The position numbers and the translations under genes are program-made. Below, piece by piece: positions 6,847 to 10,841 of a stretch of DNA of 10,841 bases. Origin of the DNA: Phycisphaerales bacterium (lineage in GTDB: Bacteria; Planctomycetota; Phycisphaerae; Sedimentisphaerales; Anaerohalosphaeraceae); the NCBI GenBank assembly GCA_011053245.1, contig DRGS01000142.1, forward strand, positions 1-10,841. The letters are read 5' to 3'. Position 1 is the first letter of the stretch; each line of letters starts with the position of its first letter. The notes under the pieces are model-generated. The model had not been told where the DNA came from and did not search any database. It was given only the letters and a program-made list of their open reading frames with translations.

Positions 6847-7842
6847 ATGTTCAAGAATATCACGATAATCGGTGACGGCGCTATGGGCACTGTCTGTGCG
6901 ATGCTGCTTTGCGAAAAGGGCCTCGGCGTTACGATGTGGGGCTATGACACGGCCTATCTCAAGCAGATCGAGGCAAAACGGGAAAATGTAAAATTCCTCC
7001 CCGGCTATACCCTGCCCCGCCGCCTCTCCTTCCAGACGAACGCCAAAGCCGCCATGGCTGCCGCTGAACTTATCGTCTCCGCCGTTCCCTGCCAATTTAC
7101 ACGCAGTGTATGGCAAAAACTCAAGGAATCCCTCCCCGCTAATATTCCCATCGTAAGTATCACCAAGGGCATAGAGAACGGTACATTGCTAAGGCCCACA
7201 GAGATATTAGCCGATGTCCTCGGCACAGATCGCTCGTATGCCTGTCTTTCCGGCCCGACCATCGCCGATGAGATCGCATCCGGCAAACCGGCTACCGCTT
7301 GTACGGCAAGCAGCGACTTGGCTCTTGCAAAGGGAGTCCAGGAAGCGTTCAATTCTTCGCTTTTCAGGGTCTATACCAACGAAGACATCGTAGGCGTTGA
7401 GCTTTCCGGCGCGGTAAAGAACGTAATTGCCATCGCAGCCGGTATCATCGACGGCATTGACGCAGGCGACAACGCAAAAGCCGCACTCGTCAGCCGCGGC
7501 CTCACTGAGATAGAAAGACTCGGCGTAGCAATGGGCGCAAGGGAAAAGACATTCGCAGGACTTAGCGGTCTCGGCGACCTCGTTACAACATGCGTCTCCC
7601 CGCACGGTCGCAACCGATCATTCGGCGAACGCATCGGAAAGGGCCAGACAACCGAACAGGCTCTCGGAGCAACAAACAGCGTCGTAGAAGGTGCAGCAAC
7701 CTGCCAGGGAGTCCTCGAACTGGCTCGAAAATATAACGTAGAGATGCCCATTACCGAAGCGGTTCATTCGGTTATCACTGGCCAAAAGACCGTCTCCGCC
7801 GCAATCCACGACCTAATGAGCCGTCAGGTAAAAGCAGAGTAA
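6847..7842 (+). CDS. gpsA: glycerol-3-phosphate dehydrogenase [NAD(P)+]
   Basis: GpsA reduces dihydroxyacetone phosphate to sn-glycerol 3-phosphate in the cytoplasm, the entry step of phospholipid synthesis. The 331-residue protein has the N-terminal nucleotide-binding loop GDGAMGT (9-15), where most homologues read GxGxWGT. It also has the substrate motif SGPTIADEIA (135-144), the GAVKNVIAIAAG block with catalytic Lys191, AGLSGLGDL (237-245), and GRNRSFG (254-260), which binds the cofactor and phosphate. The frame is open back to TTG 6811, but ATG 6847 places the start right before the Rossmann strand and gives the family's normal length. Neither start has a recognisable Shine-Dalgarno. It lies 44 bp after hflX with no promoter seen between them. 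The stop faces that of the S8 gene across 21 bp. Confidence 0.95.
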   Translation: MFKNITIIGDGAMGTVCAMLLCEKGLGVTMWGYDTAYLKQIEAKRENVKFLPGYTLPRRLSFQTNAKAAMAAAELIVSAVPCQFTRSVWQKLKESLPANIPIVSITKGIENGTLLRPTEILADVLGTDRSYACLSGPTIADEIASGKPATACTASSDLALAKGVQEAFNSSLFRVYTNEDIVGVELSGAVKNVIAIAAGIIDGIDAGDNAKAALVSRGLTEIERLGVAMGAREKTFAGLSGLGDLVTTCVSPHGRNRSFGERIGKGQTTEQALGATNSVVEGAATCQGVLELARKYNVEMPITEAVHSVITGQKTVSAAIHDLMSRQVKAE

Positions 7843-7863
7843 TATCAAGTACTCTCGGACAGG

Positions 7864-9471
7864 CTATGGACTGTAGTACGCCGGATCATAACTTAACCAG
7901 TTGTCGACAAACACCCCCAGATCAGAAATATCTATAATACCATCAACGAACAGGTCGGCTTCCAAGCCTGGGCCAGTCATCAGCCACTGGGTCGATACAT
8001 TGGCAAAGTCAGCTACGTCTACGACATAGTTCAGATCGAAGTCGCCCGGTATCGGGTCCACCAATTCAAAGGCGAGGGCGTAACCGTCGCTGCTTATTGC
8101 GCCGTTACTTTTTGTGAGTGTGATCTCATAGACCCCATCACTTGGAAGGAGAACATCTCTTTTCTCGAGATTGTTGAGTATGTCAGGCTCACTGACTACA
8201 ACACCGCCGCTCACTGTAAGGTTAATGTCAAACTGATCGTCAGCAATATCATAAGTAAAAATAAATTTACCGGATCTCGTTATCCTCCGGTGCCATGTTA
8301 CCGTTAGGACAAGTCGCTGGTCCTTTTTGCCGGTTATAAAGTATGAATCACTCAGATCACTGGGAGCACCGCTGTCGAATTGAGTTTCGTACGCCCAGCC
8401 CATTTGCTTCGTTGTGGTCTCTCCTTCGTTGATCCTGCCCGCACTTAATGTGTCATAAGCTCTCAGAGCGTCGATCCTGCCGTATCCGCGGTCCTCGTTA
8501 AAAGTTTCCATAGTCGTCGGGTTGCCATCCTTGTCATCTATATTCGGAAGTGCCGAATTAACGATTACAGCTTTAATGACCTCGCTTCGATCATCGTCAT
8601 CTTCGAGTAATGTACTGTCTGCGTAACTTAATAACAAAGCCGCAACCCCGGCTGTGTGCGGTACCGACCAGCTCGTCTGGCCGTTGGTGTTGCCTACGGT
8701 GGACCACGCTGTGTTGCTGGAAGCGTATGGAACTGTCTGGCTTTGTGAGGGGCAGACGACATCGGGCTTATCTCGACCATCGACAGTAGGCCCCGAATTG
8801 CTCCCGGCACCGACCCGTCCGTAGACGTCCGTGTCCGTAAACCGAAGCCCTCCCGTTGTTATACCGTTGTACGCATCTCCGAATACACTGATCTCGGTCT
8901 CATAGTTACCAGCCGCATTTGCGAATATGACATCAAACTCATACGCGTAGTAGTCATATATCTTCGTCCATGCGCTTACGCCGTTTGCCGCAAGAGATAC
9001 CATCTGTATTCCGGTAACAATAACCCGGCAACTCTCTGTATTGACCAGATCATCCAGCGCATTTTTAAGGTATAACTCACTGATCTGACTGAGGTCATCT
9101 ACAACTCTGGCTGAGTAAATATCGCTTTGAGGCGCAATGCCAATATCATTGGGGAAACTTGTTCCGCCCCTGCTTGCGACGATCCCTGCCATTGCCGTAT
9201 CGTGGTCGCTGGCCAGAATTCCATCGCCGGAATGGTCGCTATTTGTGACATGTCCCTGAAATGCTTCGTGGTCGGCGCGGGCATTATGCTGTGAGATCAG
9301 CCCGACGTTTACGCCCTGACCCTCGTAACCCAGAGCATGTACGTCTTGTGCATTGGATCCGTCCGGACCCATAGACTCCGCCAGACCCAGGACCGTACAT
9401 GTAGACAGCCCGGGGCAAAAGGCCAAAATCGCAATTGCAAAAATACCGAAGACGCGAAGATTATGACGCAC
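7864..9471 (-). CDS. secreted subtilisin-like (S8) protein with dockerin-type C-terminus
   Basis: A 535-residue secreted protein. It starts at GTG with AGGAGG 5 nt upstream, then a signal peptide (about 1-25). The S8 fold is recognisable from 45 to 340: GQGVNVGLIS (51-60), DHDTAMAGI (89-97) with His90, AAGN (186-189) with the oxyanion Asn189, and TSWSVPHTAG (266-275) with Ser267. The catalytic Asp normally found in the first block (IDTG) is a Ser at position 60, so peptidase activity is uncertain. A beta-rich region (about 360-472) is followed by a dockerin-like pair of calcium-binding loops, DFDLNYVVDVAD (477-488) and DLFVDGIIDISD (507-518), with acidic or Asn residues at most loop positions. 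Such C-terminal dockerins are frequent on secreted planctomycete proteins. It is monocistronic and convergent with gpsA. Confidence 0.88.
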   Translation of the reverse strand: MRHNLRVFGIFAIAILAFCPGLSTCTVLGLAESMGPDGSNAQDVHALGYEGQGVNVGLISQHNARADHEAFQGHVTNSDHSGDGILASDHDTAMAGIVASRGGTSFPNDIGIAPQSDIYSARVVDDLSQISELYLKNALDDLVNTESCRVIVTGIQMVSLAANGVSAWTKIYDYYAYEFDVIFANAAGNYETEISVFGDAYNGITTGGLRFTDTDVYGRVGAGSNSGPTVDGRDKPDVVCPSQSQTVPYASSNTAWSTVGNTNGQTSWSVPHTAGVAALLLSYADSTLLEDDDDRSEVIKAVIVNSALPNIDDKDGNPTTMETFNEDRGYGRIDALRAYDTLSAGRINEGETTTKQMGWAYETQFDSGAPSDLSDSYFITGKKDQRLVLTVTWHRRITRSGKFIFTYDIADDQFDINLTVSGGVVVSEPDILNNLEKRDVLLPSDGVYEITLTKSNGAISSDGYALAFELVDPIPGDFDLNYVVDVADFANVSTQWLMTGPGLEADLFVDGIIDISDLGVFVDNWLSYDPAYYSP

Positions 9472-9506
9472 TCTACCCTCCTCTTACCAAATTATAAGCA
9501 AAGCAC

Positions 9507-9534
9507 ATTATACCATATTGAGGCCGATTTTTAA
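9507..9534 (-). promoter_or_regulatory. sigma70-type promoter of the S8 gene
   Basis: On the minus strand TTAAAA (9534-9529) and a perfect TATAAT (9512-9507) are separated by 16 bp, giving a leader of about 28 nt before the GTG start. A second TATAAT (9496-9491) lies closer to the gene but lacks a matching -35 box. Confidence 0.6.
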
Positions 9535-9558
9535 AGAAAAATCTTTGGTTTTTGATAA

Positions 9559-9583
9559 AATATAGACCTTGCAAGCCTATATT
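9559..9583. repeat. 7-bp inverted repeat upstream of the S8 promoter
   Basis: AATATAG (9559-9565) and CTATATT (9577-9583) are perfect reverse complements around an 11-nt core that contains the self-complementary CTTGCAAG. It lies about 25 bp upstream of the S8 -35 box, a suitable place for an activator or repressor site; it has no terminator-like T run. Confidence 0.45.
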
Positions 9584-9596
9584 CACAAAAAGGATG

Positions 9597-9612
9597 GGGG
9601 TTATATAACACC
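9597..9612. repeat. short palindrome centred on GTTATATAAC
   Basis: GTTATATAAC (9600-9609) is a perfect 10-bp palindrome, extended on both sides by GG/CC after one mismatch. It lies in the 218-bp gap between the S8 gene and the small membrane-protein gene. Its role is unknown; it could be an operator. Confidence 0.35.
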
Positions 9613-9689
9613 TTGCCACAAAAGGAGTTGTGTGCATGCAATGATGGCACTTGAGCAATCAAATAGCAACGACACAGCAAAAAAAGCAT

Positions 9690-10061
9690 TTACGCTGCCC
9701 ACATGACCAGTCCGCCTAACGCGATGGCGACAATTGCGATTATCCGCATCACAAGGTCAGACCGTTTGGTCCACCATTCGATGAAGCTGATGATCTTGGC
9801 TTTGGGCAGTATCAGCCCTGTTATTCCCCCGGCTATCATCAGCACACCCAGAGCGATGATTATCGACTTAATATGACAGGACAGCGCCGACACCAAAAAC
9901 AGCATCCCGAACACTATTTTTAGCACAGGACCGATGTAAACCGTTCTTTCCGACATAAAGGTTTTCGCCGCGTTTCTGTACCAACCGGGCTTGATCAGAA
10001 AGGCGATACCCTCAAGGATGATCAGCACCCCGATAACCATAATAATTTTTCGCATAACCAT
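9690..10061 (-). CDS. small four-helix membrane protein of unknown function
   Basis: A 123-residue integral membrane protein with hydrophobic segments at about 5-23, 43-61, 65-86 and 103-122. A short loop (24-41) with PGWYRNAAK lies between helices 1 and 2, and a basic loop (87-102) lies before the last helix. I do not recognise the family. The ATG at 10061 has AAGGAG 6 nt upstream, which favours it over the second ATG two codons later. It lies 28 bp after the 153-residue membrane-protein gene and shares its direction, so the two are probably co-transcribed with the NusG-like gene further upstream. No intrinsic terminator is evident after its stop. Confidence 0.75.
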   Translation of the reverse strand: MVMRKIIMVIGVLIILEGIAFLIKPGWYRNAAKTFMSERTVYIGPVLKIVFGMLFLVSALSCHIKSIIIALGVLMIAGGITGLILPKAKIISFIEWWTKRSDLVMRIIAIVAIALGGLVMWAA

Positions 10062-10089
10062 GATCCGCTCCTTATTATTAATCGTTTAA

Positions 10090-10551
10090 TTATTTTTTTC
10101 GTATAGCTGCCCTTGCCCCTAATATAGCAGAGACCGCCATAATGATCACCATGAAAATCCACTGCAGCGTAAGCATCATCGCAAATTTTATAGCAAGCAG
10201 CCGCGTATCGTCAAGTAAACTCTCCGACATGCCTTTGCCGTGCATGGCGATCTGCACACCGTAAATAGTTACCACGATCACAATTGACACTATTGTCATA
10301 GCAAGCTGTTTGGATGTTGCTATCAAGCTCACCAATATTCCCATGAGAAAACCTGACAGACATATAGCCAGCGCATCCAGACCATAACTCGCCAGCAGGC
10401 CCGGCAAACCGCTTTCTTCCGGGATCAGGTCCGCTGCTAACGAAAAGATCACCGTAAATACCGGCATGAACACGCACCCACCCACACCGGCTCCGGCTGT
10501 AACGGCGAATATCTGCCGGATTATGGCTTTATTCAAAATCGCATTACCCAT
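10090..10551 (-). CDS. multi-pass membrane protein of unknown function
   Basis: A 153-residue integral membrane protein with about four hydrophobic segments (roughly 15-40, 58-79, 83-103 and 118-145) and a basic C-terminal end (RAAIRKK). The only notable loop is acidic, DLIPEESG (41-48), between helices 1 and 2. No family was recognised. The ATG has AGGA 7 nt upstream. The gene starts 23 bp after the stop of the NusG-like gene and is followed 28 bp later by another small membrane-protein gene, so it is the middle gene of a likely operon. Confidence 0.78.
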   Translation of the reverse strand: MGNAILNKAIIRQIFAVTAGAGVGGCVFMPVFTVIFSLAADLIPEESGLPGLLASYGLDALAICLSGFLMGILVSLIATSKQLAMTIVSIVIVVTIYGVQIAMHGKGMSESLLDDTRLLAIKFAMMLTLQWIFMVIIMAVSAILGARAAIRKK

Positions 10552-10574
10552 GAAAATTTCCTATTATGGCAACA

Positions 10575-10841
10575 CTAATCTACGATCTCTATCAGGTCGG
10601 TATCGATCTCAACGCTTGTCGCCTGGCCCAACATATCGACCTGTAGTATCAGTCGGGCATCATCACCGGATTTCTCCACGATCCCTTCGGTCCCTAACAG
10701 AGGCCCTGCGATAACGCGGCACTTTTGCCCGGCTTCGATATAGTTGTGAGGCTTGATGTCCATTCCCTGAAGAATGACCCGCTGGATGGGGAGAAGGTCC
10801 GCGATCAGTTCGGCCTGGTCCTTTACGAGGATAAGATTCGC
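10575..10841 (-). CDS. NusG-like transcription antiterminator, UpxY/RfaH type (5' part outside window)
   Basis: The minus-strand frame is open from the window edge to TAG at 10575, giving the last 88 residues of a larger protein; the ATG at 10763 is internal. The fragment holds the end of the N-terminal NGN domain and linker (DQAELIADLLPIQRVILQG), then a KOW domain with the signature AGQKCRVIAGPLLGTEGIV, and the ending VDMLGQATSVEIDTDLIE. The linker, the GPLxGxEGIV core and the MLGQxxSVEID tail match the specialised NusG paralogues (UpxY/RfaH/LoaP group) that accompany exopolysaccharide and other long operons, rather than housekeeping NusG. These proteins travel with RNA polymerase and suppress pausing or termination in the operon they sit in. 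Two small membrane-protein genes follow within 23 and 28 bp. Confidence 0.85.
   Translation of the reverse strand, partial: ANLILVKDQAELIADLLPIQRVILQGMDIKPHNYIEAGQKCRVIAGPLLGTEGIVEKSGDDARLILQVDMLGQATSVEIDTDLIEIVD

Noticed and set aside
7843..7890. Possible bidirectional terminator between gpsA and the S8 gene
   Set aside because: Only a broken 4-bp pairing (ACAG/CTGT with flanking GTAC) can be found, with no T run on either strand.
9473..9658. 61-codon minus-strand open frame upstream of the S8 gene
   Set aside because: It contains the S8 promoter and ribosome binding site, has many rare-type residues (Cys, His, Phe clusters) and overlaps AT-rich intergenic DNA, so it is probably not coding.
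9600..9689. Intrinsic terminator for the membrane-protein operon
   Set aside because: There is a run of T on the minus strand right after the stop codon but no stable GC-rich stem before it.

Overview
The window most likely comes from a planctomycete of the Phycisphaerae type. The clues are a secreted subtilisin-like protein ending in a dockerin-like pair of EF-hand loops, a Tat-exported Gfo/Idh/MocA oxidoreductase, a UpxY/RfaH-type NusG paralogue, and mixed ATG/GTG/TTG starts with clear Shine-Dalgarno sequences. This placement is inferred from protein style only; there is no rRNA or other taxonomic marker in the window.

Layout, left to right. (1) 1-111: a possible 3' end of a plus-strand gene, then a perfect 7-bp palindrome. 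(2) 112-2781, minus strand: a two-gene unit with a PHP-domain lipoprotein first and the Tat-signal oxidoreductase second. Both products are predicted to work outside the cytoplasm. (3) 2782-3174: a 393-bp divergent control region with a good promoter facing each way and several direct and inverted repeats. (4) 3175-5347, plus strand: an unusual GspE/PulE-type ATPase that carries two membrane helices, 4 bp upstream of a four-helix CvpA-like membrane protein. (5) 5408-7842, plus strand: a strong promoter, then hflX (ribosome-associated GTPase) and gpsA (glycerol-3-phosphate dehydrogenase), both housekeeping. (6) 7864-9471, minus strand: the secreted S8-family protein, convergent with gpsA across a 21-bp gap. 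(7) 9690-10841, minus strand: the C-terminal part of a NusG-like antiterminator, cut by the window edge, followed by two small unknown multi-pass membrane proteins in the same direction.

No tRNA, rRNA, CRISPR array, transposase or integrase was seen. The most unusual items are the membrane-anchored GspE with its CvpA-like partner, the S8 protein that appears to lack the catalytic Asp while keeping His, Asn and Ser, and the repeat-rich divergent promoter region. I do not see evidence strong enough to claim a wholly new system; these are leads.
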